From: an uncultured Sphingobacteriales bacterium
GTDB lineage: Bacteria > Bacteroidota > Bacteroidia > Chitinophagales > Chitinophagaceae
Assembly: GCA_946479435.1 (NCBI GenBank)
Contig: CAMLFX010000057.1
Location: 1-20,556, forward strand
Length of the DNA: 20,556 bases
Reading direction: 5' to 3'
Every line of letters begins with the position of its first letter. Position 1 is the first letter of the stretch. Of the stretch, positions 7,426 to 15,112 are shown piece after piece. The position numbers and the translations under genes are program-made. Under the pieces are notes generated by a model. The model was not told the origin of the DNA. It did not search any database and was given only the letters and a program-made list of their open reading frames with translations.

Positions 7426-8133
7426 ATGCGTTTCTGTTGCAAATTATTGATACTCACCTGCCTGTTGTTCTCTTCGCAGCATACCCTTGCACAACGGCAT
7501 GTCATTAATATGGCAGAGCACGACCAGAAAGCATACTATTTTGGTATCACTTTTGGCACTAACTTTTCTACTTATAAAATAGGCTACACCAAGTCTTTTG
7601 TTGAAACGGATACTTTTATTTCAATAACCCCGCGTTTCAGGCCGGGTTTCAACCTGGGGCTGATGGGCAATCTCAGGCTCAACCGTCGTTTCGATCTACG
7701 TTTCGTACCATCTCTTGCTTTTGCAGAAAAAAGAATGGTGATTTTAGCATCGAGCCTGGGTGGCGATAGCACCATTGACAAGTCGATAGAATCTATTTAC
7801 ATGCACTTGCCATTGCAACTGAAATTTAAAAGCGACCGTATTGGCAATTTCAGGTTTTATGCGCTGATGGGTGGTAAGGTAGATATAGACCTTGCCGCCA
7901 ATGCACGCTCTCGCAGGGCCGATGAATTTATAAAAGTACGCCCGTTAGATGCGGGATATGAACTAGGTGCCGGTTTTGAATTTTACTATCCCAACTTTAT
8001 ATTTTCACCTGAAATAAAAATTAGCCAGGGTTTGCTTAACCAGCATTATAAAGATAGCCGCATACCCCTAAGTAATGCCATAGAAACACTCAGCACGCGC
8101 ATGATAGTGATATCTATTCATTTGGAAGGCTAG
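7426..8133 (+). CDS. porT: Type IX secretion system outer-membrane protein PorT/SprT
   Basis: This is a beta-barrel outer-membrane component of the Bacteroidota T9SS (PorT in Porphyromonas, SprT in gliding Flavobacterium). The family is known to be required for secretion of sorting-domain proteins. From the chosen ATG it has 235 residues with a signal peptide MRFCCKLLILTCLLFSSQHTLAQ (longer than 20 but plainly hydrophobic; cleavage after AQ). Diagnostic family stretches are AEHDQKAYYFGITFGTN, RPGFNLGLMGNLRLNRRFD, MHLPLQLKFKSDRIGNFR, GYELGAGFEFYYPNFIFSPE and the C-terminal STRMIVISIHLEG. Alternating polar and hydrophobic strands fit a small barrel. The upstream extension to 7372 is rejected because it precedes the signal peptide and covers the promoter. 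The only evident cargo in the window is the sorting-domain dehydrogenase at 19091. Confidence 0.9.
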   Translation: MRFCCKLLILTCLLFSSQHTLAQRHVINMAEHDQKAYYFGITFGTNFSTYKIGYTKSFVETDTFISITPRFRPGFNLGLMGNLRLNRRFDLRFVPSLAFAEKRMVILASSLGGDSTIDKSIESIYMHLPLQLKFKSDRIGNFRFYALMGGKVDIDLAANARSRRADEFIKVRPLDAGYELGAGFEFYYPNFIFSPEIKISQGLLNQHYKDSRIPLSNAIETLSTRMIVISIHLEG

Positions 8134-8205
8134 CTGCGTACACATTCATTTCTGTTTCTGCAAATCGTTTTCCCGTTTTCAAAATATAACGGCAATCATT
8201 GAAAT

Positions 8206-8213
8206 TACCTTTG
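8206..8213 (+). promoter_or_regulatory. -7 box TACCTTTG before the 41-aa membrane protein
   Basis: TACCTTTG is an exact match to TAnnTTTG, 31 nt before the ATG of the small open reading frame at 8245. No TTG is found at 17-20 nt upstream. Its placement supports the small gene being expressed. Confidence 0.4.
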
Positions 8214-8244
8214 TCATAGAAATGTAAATGGCATGGAAACCACA

Positions 8245-8370
8245 ATGAAAAATCAATCGAAAGCAATAAAATGGATAAAGAAGCTGGGACTGTGGGGGTT
8301 TCTTTTTTTCCTGGTAAAAGGTATTATATGGCTGGTAATAGGTATTGTTGGTTATAATGCGGTGAAATAA
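8245..8370 (+). CDS. Small single-span membrane protein (41 aa)
   Basis: The ATG at 8245 opens a 41-codon frame ending in TAA at 8370. The protein starts with a basic segment MKNQSKAIKWIKKLG. One hydrophobic helix follows (LWGFLFFLVKGIIWLVIGIVGY, about residues 16-37) and it ends NAVK. A positive N-terminus and a single long apolar helix predict an inner-membrane protein with its N-terminus in the cytoplasm. The low number of polar residues, an exact -7 box 31 nt upstream, and no competing frame argue that it is real. The aromatic KG-I-I-W-L stretch resembles small membrane proteins I associate with Bacteroidota genomes, but I cannot name a family. It converges on the 56-aa gene, leaving 29 bp between the stop codons. 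Confidence 0.6.
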   Translation: MKNQSKAIKWIKKLGLWGFLFFLVKGIIWLVIGIVGYNAVK

Positions 8371-8399
8371 GTCTGCATTTATCAAGACATGTTGCTCTT

Positions 8400-8570
8400 C
8401 TAATTTTCCTGCTCCTGCACGTAGGCTATAAACTTATCCATCAGGGCATACATGTCGCTCAAAGCATCTTGCAGGTGCTCCATGCTTTTTTTTATTTGCC
8501 ACTGGGTAAAAGTCTCTTTGTGCTCCTCTGCAACAAGGCCCGTCTCTATTTCAAATATTTCACGATCCAT
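8400..8570 (-). CDS. Small helical protein (56 aa), function unknown
   Basis: The frame runs from ATG at 8570 to TAG at 8402-8400 and encodes 56 residues, rich in Glu/Asp and Lys with regularly spaced hydrophobics (EHLQDALSDMYALMDKFIAY). It should be one or two amphipathic helices, possibly a coiled coil; there is no signal peptide or membrane span. An exact -7 box, TACTTTTG on the minus strand, ends 4 nt before the ATG. I do not recognise the family. Length and charge would fit a small dimerising or adaptor protein, but that is inference. Confidence 0.6.
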   Translation of the reverse strand: MDREIFEIETGLVAEEHKETFTQWQIKKSMEHLQDALSDMYALMDKFIAYVQEQEN

Positions 8571-8574
8571 ACGG

Positions 8575-8582
8575 CAAAAGTA
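8575..8582 (-). promoter_or_regulatory. -7 box TACTTTTG adjoining the 56-aa gene start
   Basis: Read on the minus strand, TACTTTTG matches TAnnTTTG exactly and leaves only 4 nt before the ATG at 8570. A TTG lies 15 nt further upstream (8600-8598), closer than the usual 17-20 nt. If active, the message would be essentially leaderless. Confidence 0.45.
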
Positions 8583-8605
8583 ATATCAAACCTATGCCAA
8601 TTACC

Positions 8606-8621
8606 ACCGTTTTTTAACGGT
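8606..8621. repeat. Small hairpin upstream of the 56-aa gene
   Basis: ACCGTT (8606-8611) and AACGGT (8616-8621) form a 6-bp stem around TTTT. The core resembles the hairpin at 7340-7361, and both lie 35-90 bp upstream of a start codon, though on opposite strands relative to the genes. Function unknown. Confidence 0.4.
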
Positions 8622-8860
8622 ATTTATACGAATCACCCTAAATTTATAATAAGCAATAAATTACACTTATCATTAAAAATTATTTACTATTAAATAGAAT
8701 AAATTTACTATGTTAAATATAATTATGTAATATAAAAAACGGGAAACAAATAGTGCGCGTACATATTAAAAAGTGGGGTTAAAACACGGTGGCCTTATAT
8801 AGAATTGGAACAGTATTTTGCAGGCTCTTTCATTATGTAAAGCCTACACCATGATTTACT

Positions 8861-10093
8861 TTACAGCCCTGCTTCACGAACTGTGTTGCTGGGCTTTATT
8901 TTTGAAAGGACCAGCCCGGTAATACCCGTAATAATAAATAAAACACCAACCGAGATACTTGCCGAATAAGACAGCAGGCCAAATATCGCAGAACTAACAG
9001 CACCCGTACCCATTTGCAGAAAACCCATAAGCGATGCGGCGGCGCCAGCATTTTTTTGAAATGGCTGCAAAGCTAACGATGCAGCGTTGGGGTATGTAAG
9101 CCCAATGCACGATAAGAATATGAAAAACAATACAATATGCGCAATTAGCCCATACCAGCCCATAATAGCACCCGGTAAAAAAACAAGCGTTGTTAATACC
9201 TGTGTATAAAGGGCTATCTTAAATATCTGTTCGCTTTTATAACGCTTTGTAAGCTGTATATTCACTTGTCCGCCCCCCACTACCCCGATAGACAACAAGG
9301 CGAAGACCAAACCGAACTCCTTTTCAGTAAGCCCGAAAGTATTCATAAAGATAGAAGGCGCGCCTGCCAGGTACACAAACAGACCTGCAAATGAAAAAGC
9401 CCCTGACAGCGCATAGGCAAAGAATTGCTGCGTACGGAATATGGATAGAAAGTTTTGAATAATTGGTTGTGCCCGGAGCGAAACGGTGGCATCGGGCAGA
9501 TGCCCTTCAGGCAATACAAATATTACGAGCAATAAAATAAGGCTCATAATAATGCCCAAAACAACAAACACAGCCTGCCATCCCCAAGCCGCAGCAACAA
9601 GACTACCTATAGTTGGTGCAAATAAGGGCGATACACTTAGTATCAGCATTAACATGGAAAAAACTTTTGCCCGTTCCTGCTCGGGGAAAAAATCGCGCAC
9701 CATAGCAACAGAAGCTACACCTGCTGCACAACCACCCAATGCCTGCAATAACCTGTATGCGATGAGCATTTCAACATTGTGCGACAAGATGCAGGCAATG
9801 GTTGCTATTATATACAGCACCAGGCCGGCATACAGCGGGCGCTTACGGCCAAACCTATCCAGCAACGGGCCGTATAATAACTGACCCAGGGCCATGCCTA
9901 TAAAATAGCTACTAAGCGATAACGAGACCTTAGGAACGGTAGTATGTAAACTGGTAGCTATTTGCTGAAATGCAGGCAAATACATATCTATAGAAAAAGG
10001 ACTAACGGCAGTTAGCGCGCCAAGTATAAGTACTAGAACAACAGAATTTTTCTTCACAGCTCTTTCCGCGCCGTATGTGTTAGTGTTTTCCAA
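8861..10093 (-). CDS. MFS multidrug efflux transporter, Bcr/CflA type
   Basis: This is a 12-helix inner-membrane antiporter of the major facilitator superfamily, DHA1 group, of 410 residues. SPFSIDMYLPAF at 31-42 is the Bcr/CflA/MdfA-type first-helix motif. Motif A, GPLLDRFGRKRP, is at 75-86 and motif B, RLLQALGG, is at 114-121. The family exports drugs such as bicyclomycin, sulfonamides or chloramphenicol in exchange for protons; the substrate here is unknown. No ATG fits the N-terminus. The frame opens with TTG at 10093, followed by a short polar tail before the first helix; GTG at residue 13 is the alternative start. TTACTTTG, close to the -7 consensus, lies about 40 nt upstream on the minus strand. 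It looks monocistronic, with 111 bp separating it from the PAP2 gene. Confidence 0.92.
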   Translation of the reverse strand: MENTNTYGAERAVKKNSVVLVLILGALTAVSPFSIDMYLPAFQQIATSLHTTVPKVSLSLSSYFIGMALGQLLYGPLLDRFGRKRPLYAGLVLYIIATIACILSHNVEMLIAYRLLQALGGCAAGVASVAMVRDFFPEQERAKVFSMLMLILSVSPLFAPTIGSLVAAAWGWQAVFVVLGIIMSLILLLVIFVLPEGHLPDATVSLRAQPIIQNFLSIFRTQQFFAYALSGAFSFAGLFVYLAGAPSIFMNTFGLTEKEFGLVFALLSIGVVGGGQVNIQLTKRYKSEQIFKIALYTQVLTTLVFLPGAIMGWYGLIAHIVLFFIFLSCIGLTYPNAASLALQPFQKNAGAAASLMGFLQMGTGAVSSAIFGLLSYSASISVGVLFIITGITGLVLSKIKPSNTVREAGL

Positions 10094-10154
10094 GTAATAA
10101 ATATGTTATAAACCTTACTTTTTATGCGCAGCAAAGTAAAAGAATATAGAGATA

Positions 10155-10174
10155 AGCACATTGCTAATTGTGCT
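10155..10174 (-). terminator. Weak hairpin downstream of the PAP2 gene
   Basis: AGCACA (10155-10160) pairs with TGTGCT (10169-10174) around an 8-nt loop, with GATAAG repeated directly on both sides (10151-10156 and 10175-10180). It lies about 30 nt after the PAP2 stop on the minus strand. There is no T tract directly after the stem, so the terminator call is weak. Confidence 0.25.
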
Positions 10175-10204
10175 GATAAGCCTATCTAAAAAAGCATTTG
10201 GATG

Positions 10205-10888
10205 TTATATAAGGTAAAGATAAGCGCCTACCTGCACCAATATACCCAGTATATAACCCAACCATATTTCTGATGGCTGGTGGGCGCCTAACAACATGCG
10301 CGCGGTACCTATGATACCAGCCACAATAAGCGCCAGGAATAACGGCAATGTAAGACTGACTGGGCTCAGCATCATCAATACTATCAGCATACCCAGCATG
10401 CCACCGGCACCTGCTGTATGCATACTTACCTTATAAAAGATGTTGACCATGAATAAAGTAATAACCCCCCAGAAACTGCCAAGCGCCAGTACACGCAATA
10501 AAAACGGAGCACTAATATTTTTAAACACCCAATACAGCCAGAAATAAAATATCATAGATGTAATGAGGGGTATGATACGGTCTTTAGGATCGTACATATG
10601 CACGCTCTTAATGAAGTCCAGTCCTTTCATAATAAGCACGCTGAGGATAGGAAAGAACCCGGTAATAATGAAAATGGGCAGCAGGAACCTGAATGAATAT
10701 TCATTCAAAGAAGTTCCGGCAAAGTAAGCAGGCACAAACCTGTACATAGCATAGGCCATAATGGTGGGCATAAATACCGGATGAAAAACAAACGATATAA
10801 GGTGCGCCAGCCAGGCTACGGGCTTGTATTTAGTATTAACCTTAGGTTCTTCTGCTATTACTTCTTTTTCTTGTTGATCTCCAAACAT
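10205..10888 (-). CDS. PAP2-like membrane phosphatase family protein
   Basis: Polytopic inner-membrane protein of 227 residues with about six helices. It carries a degenerate type 2 phosphatidic-acid phosphatase triad: K102-DRIIP, then SMHTAGAG (155-162), then AR197-MLLGA-H203-QPS-E207. In classical PAP2 enzymes the last acidic residue is Asp; here it is Glu. The family removes phosphate from lipid phosphates such as phosphatidic acid or undecaprenyl diphosphate. Substrate and activity here are not certain. The chosen ATG at 10888 overlaps the metH stop in a TAATG arrangement, implying translational coupling. A frame from 10915 would add nine residues (MAFTHIRYV) overlapping metH and is less likely. 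Confidence 0.8.
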   Translation of the reverse strand: MFGDQQEKEVIAEEPKVNTKYKPVAWLAHLISFVFHPVFMPTIMAYAMYRFVPAYFAGTSLNEYSFRFLLPIFIITGFFPILSVLIMKGLDFIKSVHMYDPKDRIIPLITSMIFYFWLYWVFKNISAPFLLRVLALGSFWGVITLFMVNIFYKVSMHTAGAGGMLGMLIVLMMLSPVSLTLPLFLALIVAGIIGTARMLLGAHQPSEIWLGYILGILVQVGAYLYLI

Positions 10889-13563
10889 TACATATCTAAT
10901 ATGGGTGAAAGCCATTTTGTTGCCTCTTCTATACTCATGCCCTTGCGCTTTGCATAGTCTTGCAGCTGGTCATCGCTTATTTTACCAACGCCAAAATAAG
11001 TGCTTTGCGGATGGCTGAAATACCAGCCGCATACCGAAGCGGCGGGGTACATTGCTAAAGACTCTGTTAGTTGTATACCGGCATTTTCTGTTGCGTTTAG
11101 CAATGCGAACAATTTGTGTTTTTCAGTATGGTCGGGGCAAGCGGGATAGCCCGGTGCAGGGCGAATACCCTGGTATTCTTCTTTTACCAATTCAGCATTG
11201 CTCATATCTTCATTTGCAGCATAACCCCAAAATTCTTTACGCGTACGTTTGTGCAATACCTCTGCAAAACCTTCCGCGAGCCTGTCAGCTAAGGCTTGCA
11301 GCATTATCTTATTGTAGTCATCGTGATTATCAACGAACTTTTGCAAATGTGGCTCGATACCATGTATGCTAACAGCAAATGCACCAATATAATCTTCCTG
11401 CCTATCGCTGATAAAATCGGCCAGCGAGAAGTTAGGCTGATTGGCTGCTTTCTTTTGTTGCTGACGAAGCGACTCTAAATGATGCAGCACATTGCCATTC
11501 TCATCCTTCACTACTACTGTATCAGGTGCTGTCTTTTCTGCTTTCCAATACCCTACTACACCTTTTGCAGTCAGCCATTTTTCAGCAATGATCTTATCAA
11601 GCATTGCATTGGCTTCATTAAACAACTTAGTTGCTTCCACACCAACATGTGCATCCTTTAATATATCGGGATATTTACCCTTCATCTCCCATGCTATGAA
11701 AAATGGCCCCCAATCTATATACGCGCGTATCTCGTTCAGGTCGTAATCGCTAAACACTTTGCTGCCTGTAAATGCAGGCACGGGCGGAGTGTAATTGCTC
11801 CAGTCTATCTTCACGTGGTTCTTCTGCGCTTCAGTAAAAGGTATGTATTGCTTTATAGTACGTTTGTTAGCGAAGTCTGCCTTTAGCTTGGTATACTCGG
11901 TATCTATATCGCTCAAAAAAGCTGTTTTGTTCTCTTTACTCAAAAGGTTACCTGCCACTGTTACACTGCGGCTGGCGTCTAATACATACACAACCCCTTC
12001 ATTATATTCAGGTGCTATCTTCACGGCAGTATGCGTGCGAGATGTGGTGGCGCCGCCAATCATTAATGGCTGTTTCATGCTGCGGCGTTTCATTTCTTTG
12101 GCCACATGCACCATCTCATCCAGCGATGGTGTTATCAACCCACTTAAACCGATGATGTCAACATTTTCTCTTTCTGCTGTTTCTAATATCTTATCAGCAG
12201 GTACCATTACGCCAAGATCTATAATGTCATAGCCATTGCAACCTAGAACTACACCTACAATGTTCTTACCAATGTCATGTACGTCGCCCTTTACAGTTGC
12301 CAGCAAGATTTTAGCTGCGCCACCCTGCCTTGCATTGGGGTTTGTTTTCTTTTCTTCTTCTATGAATGGTGTTAGATAAGCAACACTCTTCTTCATAACA
12401 CGTGCGCTCTTCACCACCTGTGGCAAAAACATTTTACCACTGCCAAAGAGGTCACCAACTACATCCATACCTGCCATTAGCGGTCCTTCAATTACCTCCA
12501 GCGGACGCGGGTATTTCTGCCTGGCTTCTTCGGTATCTTCATCTATATATTCGGTAATACCATTCACCAAGGCGTGTTTCAAACGCTCTTCAACAGTATT
12601 GCTACGCCATAGCTCATCTTTCTTTTCTTCTTTGCCTTTTGCTTTCACAGTTTCGGCAAATGTTACCAAGCGCTCCGTAGCATCTTCGCGGCGGTTCAAT
12701 ACAACGTCCTCGCACAGCTCACGCAATTGTGGCTCTATTTCATCGTACACCTGCAACTGACCGGCATTCACAATACCCATATCCATACCTGCTTTAATAG
12801 CATGCAGCAAGAATACGCTATGTATTGCTTCGCGAACCGTATCATTACCACGAAAGGAGAATGATACATTGCTTACACCTCCGCTTACCTTGGTAAGTGG
12901 CATTTTTTGTTTAATGATACGTGTTGCTTCAATGAATTCAACCGCATAGTTATTATGCTCTTCAATACCTGTTGCTATTGCGAAAATGTTAGGATCGAAG
13001 ATGATATCTTCAGGGTGATAACCTACTTGTTGCGTGAGTATATCGTAAGCACGCTGGCAAATATCTATCCTCCGCTGAAGGCTATCTGCCTGTCCGTTTT
13101 CATCAAATGCCATAACGATAACTGAAGCACCATAGCTACGACAAATCTGTGCCTGCTCTATAAACTTATCTTCGCCTTCTTTCAGCGATATGGAGTTAAC
13201 GATACACTTACCCTGCACACACTTCAGGCCAGCTTCGATGATGCTGAACTTCGATGAATCGAGCATAATGGGTATCCGGGCAATATCCGGTTCGCTTTGC
13301 AAGAGGTTAAGGAACGTAGTCATGGCCTGCACTCCGTCCAGCAGTGCATCGTCCATATTTATATCCAGTATCTGCGCACCGCTCTCTACTTGTTGGCGCG
13401 CAACAGATAGTGCTTCTTCATATTTATTTTCTCTTATAAGCCTTGCAAATTTCTTGGAACCGGTAACGTTAGTACGTTCACCTACATTCACAAAATTGGT
13501 TTCGGGGCGCACCACTAATGGTTCCAGCCCACTTAATCTTAAAAATGGTTTTATCTCTGACAT
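10888..13563 (-). CDS. metH: Methionine synthase (cobalamin-dependent) lacking the homocysteine domain
   Basis: This B12-dependent enzyme transfers the methyl group of 5-methyltetrahydrofolate to cobalamin and on to homocysteine. The 891-residue protein starts directly in the folate-binding TIM barrel (residues about 20-280; [14 protein letters not shown] at 26-39, [10 protein letters not shown] at 231-240). A cap domain follows (about 320-410), then the B12 Rossmann domain (415-560) with the axial-ligand motif DVHDIG (D427, H429, G432), SGLITPS (474-480) and GGATTSRTH (503-511). The last part is the AdoMet reactivation domain (about 570-891) with [12 protein letters not shown] at 801-812. 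Full-length MetH is about 1,230 residues; the missing 330 or so N-terminal residues are the homocysteine-binding barrel. Split versions are known in Bacteroidota, with the homocysteine module in a separate gene, but no such gene is in this window. It lies 48 bp after the 301-aa gene and overlaps the PAP2 gene by one base. No cobalamin riboswitch fits upstream. Confidence 0.95.
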   Translation of the reverse strand: MSEIKPFLRLSGLEPLVVRPETNFVNVGERTNVTGSKKFARLIRENKYEEALSVARQQVESGAQILDINMDDALLDGVQAMTTFLNLLQSEPDIARIPIMLDSSKFSIIEAGLKCVQGKCIVNSISLKEGEDKFIEQAQICRSYGASVIVMAFDENGQADSLQRRIDICQRAYDILTQQVGYHPEDIIFDPNIFAIATGIEEHNNYAVEFIEATRIIKQKMPLTKVSGGVSNVSFSFRGNDTVREAIHSVFLLHAIKAGMDMGIVNAGQLQVYDEIEPQLRELCEDVVLNRREDATERLVTFAETVKAKGKEEKKDELWRSNTVEERLKHALVNGITEYIDEDTEEARQKYPRPLEVIEGPLMAGMDVVGDLFGSGKMFLPQVVKSARVMKKSVAYLTPFIEEEKKTNPNARQGGAAKILLATVKGDVHDIGKNIVGVVLGCNGYDIIDLGVMVPADKILETAERENVDIIGLSGLITPSLDEMVHVAKEMKRRSMKQPLMIGGATTSRTHTAVKIAPEYNEGVVYVLDASRSVTVAGNLLSKENKTAFLSDIDTEYTKLKADFANKRTIKQYIPFTEAQKNHVKIDWSNYTPPVPAFTGSKVFSDYDLNEIRAYIDWGPFFIAWEMKGKYPDILKDAHVGVEATKLFNEANAMLDKIIAEKWLTAKGVVGYWKAEKTAPDTVVVKDENGNVLHHLESLRQQQKKAANQPNFSLADFISDRQEDYIGAFAVSIHGIEPHLQKFVDNHDDYNKIMLQALADRLAEGFAEVLHKRTRKEFWGYAANEDMSNAELVKEEYQGIRPAPGYPACPDHTEKHKLFALLNATENAGIQLTESLAMYPAASVCGWYFSHPQSTYFGVGKISDDQLQDYAKRKGMSIEEATKWLSPILDM

Positions 13564-13611
13564 TAGTTATATACTCGGGAAAATAGCGTGTCAAAGGTAG
13601 AAACTAATGCC

Positions 13612-14517
13612 CTAATTCCGCCCACTCGGCTTCAATATTATATGTACAGGCTTACCAGGCTCCGTTTCTGCATTTATCAGGTATTCTTCCTCACCCGATA
13701 CCAGCTTAACCATTGCAGAATTGGGTGGTTGAGCCCCCTGGTTATTAGCAGTTATTGTAATACGGTCAGGCGCGTCGGCCCAAAGGGTTATATCCAGCTG
13801 CTTATGTTCTTTAGCCAATGTGTAATTATCCAACACCTGCTTGCCGTTATGGGTTATGGTTACTCTATCGCCATCTACTATTTTATCGTCCCATATTTCA
13901 AGCACAGCAGTTTTGCCATTCCCTTGTATTTCGTAAGTAGAACCCGGCAGCATTCTGCGCACTTTGAGGGGTGCAGCCTTCACCGTATCGGCGATAGCTT
14001 CCTTTAGCCTGTTTACAAATTTTATTACCGTGTCGGACCTCGATTGAACAACTATTTTATTTAGTTCTTCAACCAGGGCTGCCGAGCCTATTACCATAAT
14101 ATCACCTTTTACCCATGGCTTATTATCAGCAGTGCGACTGGTAAAACTACCTTTCCATATACTGGTTTTACCAGATTCTAATTTTAAGAATCCATCCAGG
14201 TAACAGAAATCCTTTTTATCCCAACTGCTGTTGCTGGCAGTTATTTTCCCTTCTGAAAACCTTATTTCATTTCGTCCGCTATTTATAGTACCTGTAATGG
14301 TAGCCTTGGTTTGATCGGGACCATTTACATCAGTAATAGAAAAGCCTTTTATTTTACCAAGCGAATCTTTAAACTGTAGTTTATAAGCGTATGTTTTACC
14401 GTCCTTTACTATTAAGGTGCCTATAAGAATAGTTTCTTTTGATTGGGCAACTGTAATAAAAGCGTAACAAATACAAGAAAAGAAAACCAGAAAACCTTTC
14501 AACACTATACGATTCAC
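13612..14517 (-). CDS. Secreted two-domain protein of unknown function
   Basis: This is a 301-residue exported protein. The signal peptide spans residues 1-25 (VLKGFLVFFSCICYAF ... VAQ). An N-terminal beta-rich domain (about 28-145; GTLIVKDGKTYAYKLQF, KATITGTINSGRNEIRFSEG) looks like a small barrel or sandwich. A short helical linker (147-180) leads to a C-terminal beta domain (about 203-298) with VLEIWDDKIVDGDRVTITHN and ITITANNQGAQPPNSAMVKL. That C-terminal pattern (DGD...NG...L then N.G..PPNSA) recurs in many secreted Bacteroidota proteins, sometimes beside OmpA domains, as far as I recall; I cannot give a family name. The start is GTG at 14517, right before the hydrophobic segment. The start codon lies only 37 bp from the divergent gene at 14555. 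metH follows 48 bp downstream on the same strand. Confidence 0.8.
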   Translation of the reverse strand: MNRIVLKGFLVFFSCICYAFITVAQSKETILIGTLIVKDGKTYAYKLQFKDSLGKIKGFSITDVNGPDQTKATITGTINSGRNEIRFSEGKITASNSSWDKKDFCYLDGFLKLESGKTSIWKGSFTSRTADNKPWVKGDIMVIGSAALVEELNKIVVQSRSDTVIKFVNRLKEAIADTVKAAPLKVRRMLPGSTYEIQGNGKTAVLEIWDDKIVDGDRVTITHNGKQVLDNYTLAKEHKQLDITLWADAPDRITITANNQGAQPPNSAMVKLVSGEEEYLINAETEPGKPVHIILKPSGRN

Positions 14518-14554
14518 AAAATTGTTTTTATCTTGCCCGCAATATACTAACTAT

Positions 14555-15052
14555 ATGAAAATCCGTACATTATTAACCCTATTAGCTGTTATTACCTGCA
14601 CCAATTTTAGCTATGCAGCTTTCCCGAAGTACAGCACAAATGAAACCAGCATCGAAGCTCCCCACATCAACATTACTTCAACTGACACCATTAAGAAAAA
14701 ACAAATAATGGATGATGAGGATGAAGCAGACGAGATAGATAGCCAACCTATTGCTGAACCACATAAAAACAATGCATTAGGCGCTACATCGCTTATACTT
14801 AGCTCTGTAGGCATGGCATCTATTGTAGCGGCATTCATTGTTGCCAGCACCACTGCATCAGCTGTAGTGCTTCCATTATTGGTGATTGCTTTTGCATTGG
14901 GCCTAACAGGCCTTATTACAGGAGCTAAGGCAGTACGCCGTAAAGAAGGGAAAGGTATGGGTATAGCAGGCCTGGTATTAGGTATTGTAGATATATCTAT
15001 CGTTGCGGTTATATCTTTCCTTGCTGTGCTTATTGCCAGTATAACGATTTAA
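14555..15052 (+). CDS. DUF4190-like membrane protein
   Basis: This 165-residue protein has a hydrophobic N-terminal signal or anchor (MKIRTLLTLLAVITCTNFSYA, followed by AFPKY). An acidic hydrophilic stretch lies around residues 50-70 (DDEDEADEID). Two to three apolar helices follow at about 77-98, 103-125 and 136-162. The glycine-patterned helices GLTGLITGAKAVRR and GMGIAGLVLGIVDISIV are characteristic of DUF4190-type small membrane proteins, whose function is unknown. The ATG at 14555 is chosen because the signal peptide follows directly; the frame also opens at 14522 but that adds only polar residues. It is divergent from the 301-aa secreted protein and ends at the shared bidirectional terminator before ligA. 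Confidence 0.8.
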   Translation: MKIRTLLTLLAVITCTNFSYAAFPKYSTNETSIEAPHINITSTDTIKKKQIMDDEDEADEIDSQPIAEPHKNNALGATSLILSSVGMASIVAAFIVASTTASAVVLPLLVIAFALGLTGLITGAKAVRRKEGKGMGIAGLVLGIVDISIVAVISFLAVLIASITI

Positions 15053-15070
15053 CATCCAATACTAAAAAAT

Positions 15071-15109
15071 AAAAGTGCAATTGCTGGTTGGCAATTGCAC
15101 TTTTTATAT
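15071..15109. terminator. Bidirectional terminator between the DUF4190-like gene and ligA
   Basis: AAAAGTGCAATTGC (15071-15084) pairs perfectly over 14 bp with GCAATTGCACTTTT (15091-15104) around TGGTTG. On the plus strand the stem runs into TTTTTATATT; on the minus strand the A-rich left side gives a matching T run (TTTTATTTTTT). It lies between two convergent genes, 18 bp after one stop and 8 bp after the other, and should end both transcripts. Confidence 0.92.
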
Positions 15110-15112
15110 TCC

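Larger units (their letters stand above)
8571..8860. other. AT-rich spacer between the 56-aa gene and the MFS gene
   Basis: In these 290 bp I see the -7 box of the 56-aa gene (8575-8582), a 6-bp hairpin at 8606-8621, and a strongly AT-rich stretch around 8640-8750. No convincing gene is present on either strand: the open frame reaching across 8469-8693 overlaps the 56-aa gene antisense and has no family-like features. No good terminator for the MFS gene is visible here. Confidence 0.5.

Noticed and set aside
8469..8693. 74-aa plus-strand frame across the 56-aa gene
   Set aside because: Its first half is antisense to the 56-aa gene, which has a better start and promoter box; the second half is AT-rich spacer.
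13564..13611. Possible cobalamin or SAM riboswitch before metH
   Set aside because: Only 48 bp separate metH from the preceding gene, too short for either element, and no conserved boxes are seen.
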